Shown here in pieces: positions 8,069-14,906 of a stretch of DNA of 27,438 bases. Both the position numbers and the translations under genes were made by a program. The notes beneath the pieces were generated by a model, which saw nothing but the letters and a program-made list of their open reading frames with translations, was not told the DNA's origin and searched no databases. Within the stretch, counting starts at the first letter, position 1. Each line of letters starts with the position of its first letter. Source of the stretch: DASUZB01 sp036377075 (GTDB lineage: Bacteria > Actinomycetota > CALGFH01); NCBI GenBank assembly GCA_036377075.1, contig DASUZB010000156.1:1-27438 (forward strand), read 5' to 3'.

Positions 8069-9188
8069 GTGCCCACCGACCACGCCCCGGAGCTCGCCAC
8101 CATCGCCAAGCGCCTCGCCGACGCAAAGGAGTTCCTTTGACGTCGCCGCCAAGCAGCGCGAGGCGGCCACCCTGCGCGAGCAGGCGGCGGCGCCCGACCT
8201 CTGGGACGACCCGGATCGGGCGCGCAAGCTGATGCGCCGCCTGGCCGCCGTCGAGGCCGACCTCGACCTGGTCGCCCGGCTCAGCGGCCAGCTCTCCGAC
8301 CTCGAGACGCTCAACACCCTGGCGTTGGAGGAGGACGACGAGGCGGCGGCCGCCGAGGTCGGCCAGGGCCTCGAGGAGCTGGCCCGCGCCATGGACGAGC
8401 TCGAGGTCCTGGCGCTGCTGTCGGGCGAGTTCGACGGCCACGACGCGATCGTCACCATCCACCCGGGCGCCGGCGGGGTCGAGTCCCAGGACTGGGCGGA
8501 GATGCTGTGGCGCATGGTGACCCGCTGGGCGGAGCGGCGCGGCTTCAAGGTCACCGTCAACGACTACCAGGAGGGCGACGAGGCCGGCATCAAGTCGGTG
8601 ACCGTCACGGTGGAGGGCCTCCGCGCCTACGGCCTGCTCTCGGCCGAGGCCGGCACCCACCGGCTGGTCCGCATCTCCCCGTTCGACCAGGCCAAGCGGC
8701 GCCACACCTCGTTCGCCGCGGTCGACGTCATCCCGGTGCTCGACGAGGCCGACGCGCCCGAGATCGACGAGAGCGAGCTGCGCATCGACATCTACCGCTC
8801 CTCTGGCCCAGGCGGCCAGGGGGTCAACACCACCGACTCGGCGGTGCGCATCACCCACCTGCCCAGCGGCATCGTGGTGGCGGTGCAGAACGAGCGTTCG
8901 CAGCTCGCCAACAAGACGATCGCCCTGAAGATCCTCGCCGCCCGCCTCGCCGAGCGCGCCCGCCAGGAGCGCGAGGCGGCCCTGGCGGCGTTGCGCGGCG
9001 ACCGCGGCGAGATCGCCTTCGGCAACCAGATCCGCTCCTACGTCCTGCACCCCTACCAGATGGTCAAGGACCACCGCACCGACGTCGAGACCGGTAACGT
9101 CCAGGCCGTGCTCGACGGCGACCTGGACCGGTTCGTCACCGCCGAGCTACGGCGCCGTGCCGTCAGCAGGAATACCGATAACGGCTGA
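8069..9188 (+). CDS. prfB: Peptide chain release factor 2, made by programmed +1 frameshift
   Basis: RF2 ends translation at UGA and UAA codons. GTG 8069, with AGGAG at 8058-8062, opens a 23-codon frame that stops at TGA 8138-8140. Skipping one base (reading 8069-8137, then 8139-9188) continues into the long frame and gives 372 residues, the normal RF2 length. The site has the known parts: the slippery CTT-TGA-C and an AGGAG three bases before CTT. The join reads KEFL-DVAAKQRE, as in other RF2 proteins. The RF2-specific tripeptide SPF is at 203-205 and the catalytic GGQ at 248-250. Low RF2 slows stopping at this TGA, favours the shift and so raises RF2 production. An annotation starting at ATG 8232 would lose domain 1. 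Confidence 0.95.
8130..8141 (+). promoter_or_regulatory. prfB: prfB +1 programmed frameshift site
   Basis: The in-frame stop TGA (8138-8140) follows CTT and is followed by C, the context in which RF2 terminates poorly. AGGAG (8128-8132) acts as an internal Shine-Dalgarno element three bases before the CTT. The P-site tRNA slips from CTT to TTT. This is the conserved bacterial RF2 autoregulation signal. Confidence 0.92.
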
Positions 9189-9274
9189 GCTGGTGGTTTC
9201 CCGAGACGCGAATGCAACCCGGAGTGCGTTAACCTGTGCAGCCTGTCCCCGCAACCTTGGCACCCTGGAGCGTC

Positions 9275-9343
9275 ATGTCCGCTACCCACCCCGTGACCGC
9301 CACGCCGACGTGCGCGCCGCCCCGGACCGGGGTCGGCGGATGA
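9275..9343 (+). CDS. Possible 22-residue leader peptide coupled to the GtrA gene
   Basis: ATG 9275 has GGAG at 9267-9270. The frame encodes 22 residues rich in Thr, Pro and Ala, ending in TVGVGG-like small residues, and its TGA (9341-9343) overlaps the ATG of the GtrA gene at 9340. Overlap and position suggest translational coupling, since the GtrA start has no good ribosome site of its own. There is no homology evidence, so chance is quite possible. Confidence 0.25.
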   Translation: MSATHPVTATPTCAPPRTGVGG

Positions 9344-9864
9344 GCGCGCTGACCGCGATCTACGACCGCTGGCGCCACCTGGTCCACGAGCTCGCCAAGT
9401 TCGGCATCGTCGGCGCGATCAACACGGTCCTCGACTTCGGCCTGGCCAACCTGCTCGTCTTCGGCCTGCACTGGAGCCCGCTGGTGGGCAAGGCCGGCTC
9501 GGTGGCGGTCGCCGCCACCTCGTCGTACTTCATGAACCGCCACTGGACCTTCCGGCACCGGGCCAGGACCGGCCTCGGCCGCGAGTACGGCCTGTTCTTC
9601 GTGCTCAACGGCGTGGGGCTGCTGATCGCCGAGGCGTGCATCTGGACGGTGCACAACGGCATGCACAAGAGCGGCCCCATCTGGTTCAACATCGCCCAGC
9701 TCGCTGGCCTGGTGCTCGGCATGGCGTTCCGCTTCACCACCTACAAGCGCTGGGTGTTCGTGCACCCCGACCGGGTCGCCGCCGATACGGCCCAGGAGCG
9801 CCAGCCCAGCCGCCGCGCCCGCCGCCAGCGCGAGCCCGCGCTCGTCCCCGACCAGCGCGGCTGA
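9340..9864 (+). CDS. GtrA-family membrane protein (probable lipid-linked sugar flippase)
   Basis: I start at ATG 9340, giving 174 residues. An in-frame GTG at 9310 would add ten, and the longer upstream frame does not look like protein. Four hydrophobic helices are visible: KFGIVGAINTVLDFGLANLL, then VGKAGSVAVAATSSYFM, then LFFVLNGVGLLIAEACIW and IAQLAGLVLGMAFRFTTYK. The motif NRHWTF after helix 2 and YKRWVF after helix 4 are hallmarks of GtrA (PF04138). The C-terminus is a basic cytoplasmic tail. Family members are thought to move polyprenyl-phosphate-linked sugars across the membrane. The nearby GT2 synthase and GT-C-like proteins fit that role. A 12-bp hairpin follows. Confidence 0.9.
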   Translation: MSALTAIYDRWRHLVHELAKFGIVGAINTVLDFGLANLLVFGLHWSPLVGKAGSVAVAATSSYFMNRHWTFRHRARTGLGREYGLFFVLNGVGLLIAEACIWTVHNGMHKSGPIWFNIAQLAGLVLGMAFRFTTYKRWVFVHPDRVAADTAQERQPSRRARRQREPALVPDQRG

Positions 9865-9879
9865 GGCCCAGGCACGACC

Positions 9880-9906
9880 GCGGCCGCGCCGCTCCGGCGC
9901 GGCCGC
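9880..9906 (+). terminator. Stem-loop after the GtrA gene
   Basis: GCGGCCGCGCCG (9880-9891) and CGGCGCGGCCGC (9895-9906) form a perfect 12-bp stem with loop CTC, 15 bases after the GtrA stop. No T-run follows, as is common for actinobacterial terminators. Confidence 0.6.
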
Positions 9907-9921
9907 CGGCCCGCACGAGGT

Positions 9922-9950
9922 TTGAAAGCGTACGCGCAGGAAAAGACAAT
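9922..9950 (+). promoter_or_regulatory. Predicted promoter of the zinc-ribbon gene
   Basis: TTGAAA (9922-9927) and GACAAT (9945-9950) are separated by 17 bases and sit in an AT-richer patch directly after the upstream terminator-like hairpin. The predicted start (about 9956-9958) is only a few bases before TTG 9963, so the message may be nearly leaderless. Confidence 0.45.
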
Positions 9951-9962
9951 CCTGTCAAATCT

Positions 9963-10193
9963 TTGCCTTCGGCGGAGGTGGTCCGCGTACGTACGGCCCG
10001 ACCGCGTGAGGCCCAGCCGAACGGCTCGCGCACCGGCGTGGTCACGGTGGCGACCAACTGCTGGTCCTGCAACGCGCTGGTGACGAAGGCGGTGGTGCGC
10101 CGCAACCAGCGCCACCGGCACTTCGCCTGGACCTGTAGCCGCTGCGAGGTGGCATGGTCCGGCCCCGGGAGGGAGCTGCCCCCCGCAAGCTGA
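9963..10193 (+). CDS. Small zinc-ribbon protein of unknown function
   Basis: I do not recognise a named family. From TTG 9963 the frame gives 76 residues, and GTG 9978 or GTG 10038 are alternative starts, so the N-terminus is uncertain. Four cysteines form a C-X2-C-X21-C-X2-C pattern (33, 36, 58, 61). Between them is a very basic strip (VVRRNQRHRHFAW), as in zinc ribbons that touch nucleic acid. Codons have strong G/C in third positions, and the gene has its own predicted promoter. It lies between the GtrA gene and a DUF2079 gene. It could be a small RNA- or ribosome-binding protein, or a regulator of the neighbouring glycan genes. Confidence 0.6.
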   Translation: MPSAEVVRVRTARPREAQPNGSRTGVVTVATNCWSCNALVTKAVVRRNQRHRHFAWTCSRCEVAWSGPGRELPPAS

Positions 10194-10379
10194 TCCCCGA
10201 CCGTGAGAGCCCGGGCCGGCCCCCACCGGCCATGGCGCAGCCGGGTTGGCCGGCCGCCGGTCGGCCGCGCGGCCATGAACCCGCCCGCCTGCCGTTAAGA
10301 TCGTGCCGCCCGGCACGTCGCGGGAGCGGACCGTCAGGCGTCCGCCGGCGCACCGGCCAACAGAGACGAGGCGGCGAGC
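10194..10379. other. Intergenic region before the first DUF2079 gene
   Basis: A short hairpin GGCCGG-CCCCCA-CCGGCC (about 10214-10231) lies just after the zinc-ribbon gene. TAAGAT at 10296-10301 is a reasonable -10 box for the following gene, leaving a 5' leader of about 70 bases. I see no good -35 box and no gene. Confidence 0.4.
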
Positions 10380-11927
10380 ATGGCGAGGCTGTTCCCGGGC
10401 GCGGCCACCTCCCGGGCGACCGGTGCGCGCCCCGCGGACATGCCTGAAGCGCGCGAGGCCCCCGAGGCCGAGCCGGAAGCCGAAGCCCCCGCGGCGGTCC
10501 CCGACCGCCGCCCCGCCGCCGTGCTCGCCGCGCTGGTGGTCGCGTACGTGGTCGTGTTCGGCTGGCTCACCTGGGAGCAGCAGTCGAACTTCGGCACCTT
10601 CGGCTTCGACATGGGCATCTACGACCAGGGCATCTGGCTGCTGTCCCGCTTCAAGGACCCGTTCGTGACCGTCCGCGGGCTGGAGTACTTCGGCCACCAC
10701 GTCAACCCGGTGACGCTCGCGTTCGTGCCGTTCTACTGGCTCGGTGCCGGGCCGCACTTCCTCTACCTGGTGGAGACCGTCTGGATGGCGCTCGGCGCGG
10801 TGCCGCTGTGGCTGCTGGCCCGCGACCGGCTCGGCAACGCCTGGACCGCCCTGGTGCTGGCGGCCGCCTACCTGCTCTACCCGGCGCTCGAGTGGATCAA
10901 CTGGTGGCACTTCCACCCCGACGCCCTGATCATCACGCCGCTGCTGGCCGCCTGGCTGCTGGCCACCCGGCGGCGCTGGAAGGGCTTCGCGGTGGCGGTC
11001 GCGCTCGCCCTGCTGTGCAAGGAGGACGCCGCCCTGGCGGTGCTGGCACTCGGGGTGGTGCTCGCCGTGCGCGGCGAGCGGCGCGTCGGGCTGGTCACCG
11101 CGGTCACCGGCGCGGCCTGGTTCGTGCTGGCCACCCGGGTGGTGATCCCCTGGGCCAACCACGGCGGCGGCCCCCTCTACGAGAACCTGTTCCCGCAGTT
11201 CGGCAACTCCGTCGGGGCGATCTTCCTCAACGTGCTGCGCCACCCCGGCCTGGTCCTCGACCTGGCGTCGCAGCCGGACCGCATCACCTACTACACCCAG
11301 CTGCTCGCGCCGGTCGCCTTCCTGGCGCTGCTGGCGCCGCCGCTGCTGGCCATCGGCGTGCCGCAGGCGGCCATCAACGTCATCTCGGCCCACGGCTACA
11401 CCCACGACATCCGCTACCACTACAGCGCGATCGTGATCGCGGCGGTGTTCCTCGCCACGGTGGAGGCCTGCGCCAGGCTCGGCGACCGCCCCAGCCGCCA
11501 ACGCTTCCTGGTCGGGCTCGTCGCGGCGACCGCCCTCGCCGCCAACGTGGCCTGGTCGCCGTCGCCGCTCGGGGTCAAGTTCCACAGCGGCATCTGGGCG
11601 GCGCCCCAGCCCAAGCACGCCGCCGCCAGGGCGGCGCTGCGCCAGGTGCCCGCCGGCGCCGGCGTCTCCGCCACCTACTACCTGGTCCCGCACCTCACCC
11701 ACCGCACCCACATCTACGAGTGGCCCAACCCGTGGGTGGTCACCAACTGGGCGGTGCGCGGCGAGAACCCGCCCGACCCGGCCAGCGCCGACTACCTGGT
11801 CCTCGACACCGCCCTCAACGGCCAGAGCCAGGCGCTGTACCAGCGGCTCACCGGGAACGGCGGTGAGTTCCAGGTGATCTGGTCGAGCAGCGGCATCGTG
11901 GTCGCCCGGCGCACCCGCCCCGGCTGA
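10380..11927 (+). CDS. DUF2079 multi-membrane protein, putative GT-C-type glycosyltransferase (copy 1)
   Basis: ATG 10380, with GAGG eight bases before it, gives 515 residues. A disordered acidic, Ala/Pro/Glu-rich N-terminal tail of about 45 residues precedes about ten hydrophobic helices. Hallmarks of DUF2079 are visible: FDMGIYDQGIWLLSR with Asp77 and Asp82 in the first outer loop, then EYFGHHVNP, CKEDAAL and the late PHLTHRTHIYEWPNP. An acidic pair in the first outer loop is the usual arrangement in GT-C transferases that use lipid-linked sugars, but no enzymatic function is established for this family to my knowledge. It is a paralogue of the gene at 12778-14793 and shares its module with a sugar-lipid synthase and a GtrA protein. 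Confidence 0.85.
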   Translation: MARLFPGAATSRATGARPADMPEAREAPEAEPEAEAPAAVPDRRPAAVLAALVVAYVVVFGWLTWEQQSNFGTFGFDMGIYDQGIWLLSRFKDPFVTVRGLEYFGHHVNPVTLAFVPFYWLGAGPHFLYLVETVWMALGAVPLWLLARDRLGNAWTALVLAAAYLLYPALEWINWWHFHPDALIITPLLAAWLLATRRRWKGFAVAVALALLCKEDAALAVLALGVVLAVRGERRVGLVTAVTGAAWFVLATRVVIPWANHGGGPLYENLFPQFGNSVGAIFLNVLRHPGLVLDLASQPDRITYYTQLLAPVAFLALLAPPLLAIGVPQAAINVISAHGYTHDIRYHYSAIVIAAVFLATVEACARLGDRPSRQRFLVGLVAATALAANVAWSPSPLGVKFHSGIWAAPQPKHAAARAALRQVPAGAGVSATYYLVPHLTHRTHIYEWPNPWVVTNWAVRGENPPDPASADYLVLDTALNGQSQALYQRLTGNGGEFQVIWSSSGIVVARRTRPG

Positions 11928-11944
11928 CCGCGCCGTGCCCACAA

Positions 11945-12033
11945 GGAGCCGGTCACGTGTCCACCGTGCGCGCTGTAACCCGCATGCCGCCGCGCGGGTG
12001 AGGAGCGGCGCGGACCGATACGTGACCGGCTCC
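11945..12033. repeat. Long inverted repeat between convergent genes (probable bidirectional terminator)
   Basis: GGAGCCGGTCACGT (11945-11958) is exactly complementary to ACGTGACCGGCTCC (12020-12033). The 61 bases between them can form inner GC-rich hairpins. It occupies the 113-base gap between two converging genes. A bidirectional terminator is the simplest reading. An element remnant with terminal repeats is the alternative. Confidence 0.7.
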
Positions 12034-12040
12034 CTGGCCG

Positions 12041-12781
12041 TCAGTCCGCCCGGTCGCGGACGGGCGCGGCGGCGTGGTCGTAGGCCCCGGCCGCGGCGGC
12101 GCGGCGCACCCGCCACATGTCGCGCAGCATGCGCAGGGCGTCGACCGCGAGCCGCACCTTGGAGCCCGCACGGTCCTCCGGGCTCACCTCCACCTCGACC
12201 ACGGTCAGTCCCAGGCGGCGGGCGAGGAACAGGGCCTCGGCGTCGAACGCGAAGCCGTCGACGCGGGCGCGCCCGAACAGCTCCCTGGCCGCGCCGCGGC
12301 GGAAGGCCTTGAGGCCGCACTGGGTGTCGCGGAACGGCAGCCCCAGCAGCAGGCGCATCGCCAGGTTGAAGACCCGGCTGGCGACGCGGCGCAGCAGCGG
12401 CCCGCCGGCCTCCAGCTCGCCGCGGCGGCCGATCGCCACCGCGGCGCCGTCCAGGGCGCGCAGCACCCGCTCGACCTGCTCGGGCCCGTAGGAGGCGTCG
12501 GCGTCGGTGAACACCAGCAGCTCGCCCCTGCCGGCCAGCATCCCGGTGCGCACCGCGAAGCCCTTGCCCCGGTTGGGGCTGCTGCGCAGCACCCGCACGC
12601 GCGGGTCGCGGGCGGCGACCGCCTCGGCCACGTCCACGGTCCGGTCGCTGGAGCCGTCGTCGACCACCAGCAGCTCGATGCCGCCCTCGCCGCCGGGGAA
12701 GTGGCGCAGGTAGCGCTCCAGCGCCCTGGGCAGCCGCTCGGCCTCGTCGAAGCAGGGCAGGACGATGGTGAGCGGGGTCAC
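12041..12781 (-). CDS. GT2 glycosyltransferase, polyprenyl/dolichyl-phosphate sugar synthase type
   Basis: GTG 12781 overlaps the stop of the upstream DUF2079 gene by four bases (GTGA), giving 246 residues. It is a GT-A fold family 2 enzyme: TIVLPCFDEAERLPRAL at the start, VVDDGSSDRT, the metal-binding FTDADASYGPEQ, and DTQCGLKAFRR, the acceptor-side motif typical of DPM1/Alg5-like enzymes. Such enzymes transfer glucose or mannose from a nucleotide sugar to polyprenyl phosphate on the cytoplasmic face. No C-terminal membrane helices are present. Translational coupling to a putative GT-C protein suggests one supplies the lipid-linked donor for the other. The sugar is not determinable here. Confidence 0.9.
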   Translation of the reverse strand: MTPLTIVLPCFDEAERLPRALERYLRHFPGGEGGIELLVVDDGSSDRTVDVAEAVAARDPRVRVLRSSPNRGKGFAVRTGMLAGRGELLVFTDADASYGPEQVERVLRALDGAAVAIGRRGELEAGGPLLRRVASRVFNLAMRLLLGLPFRDTQCGLKAFRRGAARELFGRARVDGFAFDAEALFLARRLGLTVVEVEVSPEDRAGSKVRLAVDALRMLRDMWRVRRAAAAGAYDHAAAPVRDRAD

Positions 12782-14793
12782 GGGGCCGGCTCCACGGTGC
12801 GCTGCAGGACCTCGACGCCGCCCTGGTCGTAGGCGACGCGCCACTGGCCGTTCTGCTGCAGCCGCTGCAGCAGGTTGCGGTCGTCCTGGCCGAGCAGGGC
12901 CGGCTCCACCACCACCCAGCGCACCGCGTCCACCTCGGCGCCGGAGTGGCCGTCGCCGGACAGGCCCCAGTTGACCGCGCGGAACGGGTTGGGGAACTCG
13001 TACGCCCTGGTCCGGTGCGTCAGGTGGGCGACCAGGTGGAACTGGGCGCTGACCGGCTCGCCGGGGGCGACCGTGGCGAGGGCGGCGTCGCGGCTGGCGT
13101 CGACCGCCGAGGCGGCGGGCAGGACCTTGTCCTTGGACCACAGCGTCGGCCCGGTCCTTTGGTCCACCATGAAGGCGAGCAGCACCATCAGGACCAGCAG
13201 CGGCGCGAGCAGCGCGCGGCGGCGCGCCGCGACCACCTCCAGGCCGGCGATTGCGGCGAGCGCCAGGAACGGCGCCGCGGTGGCGAGGTAGTGGAAGCGG
13301 ATCTGGTGCTGCTCCGGGTGGGCCGACGCGAGGTTGAGCAGCAGCGGGGCGGCGACCGGCAGCAGCCACCGCGGCGCCAGCAGCGGCAGGCCGGCGAGGG
13401 GGAGGAAGACCAGCAGCAGGTAGAACAGCCCGTCGTTGGAGATCGCGGTGGTCGCCGCGTGCAGCACGATCCAGGGCAGCCCGAGCAGCACCGCCAGCGG
13501 CCCGTGGCCACCGATCCGGTAGGTTGCCTCGAACTGCGCCGTCGGGCGCCCGTTCGCCAACGGGATGAGCAGGAAGGTGACCACCAGGAAGTAGCCGAGG
13601 CCGAGCAGGGCGATGCGCCGGCCCAGCTCGCGCTTGCCGCTGACGGCCAGCAGGGCGCCGAAGCCCGCGACCACCAGGCCGACGTCCTCGCGGCAGGCCA
13701 GCGCGACCGCGAGCCAGGCGTAGGTGGCGCGGGGCTGGTCCCGGTCGGCGGCGAGCGCGGCCATCGCCAGCGCCCCGGCCGCGATCGTCTCCGGGTGGAA
13801 CTGCCAGACGATCGCCCACTGCATCGCCGGGTAGGCGAGGTAGGCGACGGCGACCGCGAGCCCGGCGGCGGGGTGGCCGAGCCGGCGGGCGCCGAGCCGG
13901 TAGACCACCACCGCCGGCAGCGCCAGGAACAGCACCTGGATGGTGAGCAGCAGGCGCGGGTCCGCCCAGATCCGGTACAGCGGCGCGACCAGCAGCAGCA
14001 CGTAGGAGGCGTGGTCGCCGAAGAGCGGCAGGCCGCGGATGGTGGAGAACGGCCGGTGCAGCCTGGAGAGCAACCAGGTGCCCTGGTCGTAGATGCCGAC
14101 GTCGTAGCCGTAGGTGCCGAAGCGCTGGTGCAGCGTCCAGGTCTGGTACAGAGAACCGAGCACGAACACCGCCAGGGTGATGCCCAGGGCGATGCCGCAC
14201 AGCGTCCAGGCCGAAAGCCGGGTGGTGGCGACCAGGCGGCGGCCGGCCACCAGCAGCAGCCGCTCCACCAGCCCGCCGTCGGGCGGCGGGCCGGCCCCGT
14301 CGACCGGGGGGCGGCCGCCTTGCTCCTCGAGCCCGCCGGTCCCCCCGGCCGGCCGCTGCGGCCGCTCCGCCGCCGGTGCCGGCCCGGACCGGACCGTGCG
14401 GGCGGGCAGGCCACAGGCACCGAGCGTGGACGGGAGCCGGCGCCCGCCCGGCGCGACGAGCTCGACCTCGGCGGCGCGGTTGAACGCGCCCGGGCCGAGC
14501 GCGCGCTCCAGGCCGAAGTGGCGGGCGTGGCGCAGCGGGTAGTCGCTGCCCGCGTCGAGGTCGGCGAGGCGGAGGTGGGGGAGGACCTCGGCGGCCTCCT
14601 CGAGCAGCGCGACGTCGGCGTCGCTGGCGGGCTGGTCGAGCACCAGGCGCAGCCGCGCCCGGCCGCCGCGGTCGAACGCCACCCCCGCCGTGCGCCCGCC
14701 GCCGAGGGGAAGGTCGGCGGCGGGCAGCCAGCGGTCGGGGGTGGGGTCGGGCTCCGAGCCGGGGCTCCCGCCCACCTGGAGCCGCGTTACCAT
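12778..14793 (-). CDS. DUF2079 membrane protein with an extra soluble N-terminal domain (copy 2)
   Basis: ATG 14793 has CAGGAT just upstream, and the product is 671 residues. Residues about 195-640 form the DUF2079 membrane domain: YDVGIYDQGTWLLSR with Asp231 and Asp236, LFGDHASYVLL, CREDVGL, and the late AHLTHRTRAYEFPNPF. These match copy 1 at 10380-11927 in the same order. Residues 1-190 are additional: a compact, folded-looking part (about 20-122, with VALLEEAAEVLPHLRLADLD) and a Pro/Gly-rich linker. I do not recognise that domain. Its position before helix 1 puts it in the cytoplasm if the first outer loop holds the acidic pair. It is coupled to the GT2 gene. Confidence 0.85.
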   Translation of the reverse strand: MVTRLQVGGSPGSEPDPTPDRWLPAADLPLGGGRTAGVAFDRGGRARLRLVLDQPASDADVALLEEAAEVLPHLRLADLDAGSDYPLRHARHFGLERALGPGAFNRAAEVELVAPGGRRLPSTLGACGLPARTVRSGPAPAAERPQRPAGGTGGLEEQGGRPPVDGAGPPPDGGLVERLLLVAGRRLVATTRLSAWTLCGIALGITLAVFVLGSLYQTWTLHQRFGTYGYDVGIYDQGTWLLSRLHRPFSTIRGLPLFGDHASYVLLLVAPLYRIWADPRLLLTIQVLFLALPAVVVYRLGARRLGHPAAGLAVAVAYLAYPAMQWAIVWQFHPETIAAGALAMAALAADRDQPRATYAWLAVALACREDVGLVVAGFGALLAVSGKRELGRRIALLGLGYFLVVTFLLIPLANGRPTAQFEATYRIGGHGPLAVLLGLPWIVLHAATTAISNDGLFYLLLVFLPLAGLPLLAPRWLLPVAAPLLLNLASAHPEQHQIRFHYLATAAPFLALAAIAGLEVVAARRRALLAPLLVLMVLLAFMVDQRTGPTLWSKDKVLPAASAVDASRDAALATVAPGEPVSAQFHLVAHLTHRTRAYEFPNPFRAVNWGLSGDGHSGAEVDAVRWVVVEPALLGQDDRNLLQRLQQNGQWRVAYDQGGVEVLQRTVEPAP

Positions 14794-14906
14794 GCCGATC
14801 CTGCTTTCATTGACCCTGCGACTTCCTGTGGGAGGAGACTCGGCTGGCGACGATCACGGCGGCACGGCCTGGGGGACTGACCGCGGCCCGCTCGCGCGCG
14901 CTGTGG

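Noticed and set aside
8232..9188. prfB starting at ATG 8232
   Set aside because: It would remove RF2 domain 1. The upstream GTG plus the frameshift site gives the full-length protein.
12946..14880. 644-codon plus-strand open frame opposite DUF2079 copy 2
   Set aside because: Composition is Arg/Gln/Gly/Asp-rich with no motif, and the opposite strand has clear membrane helices and family motifs.
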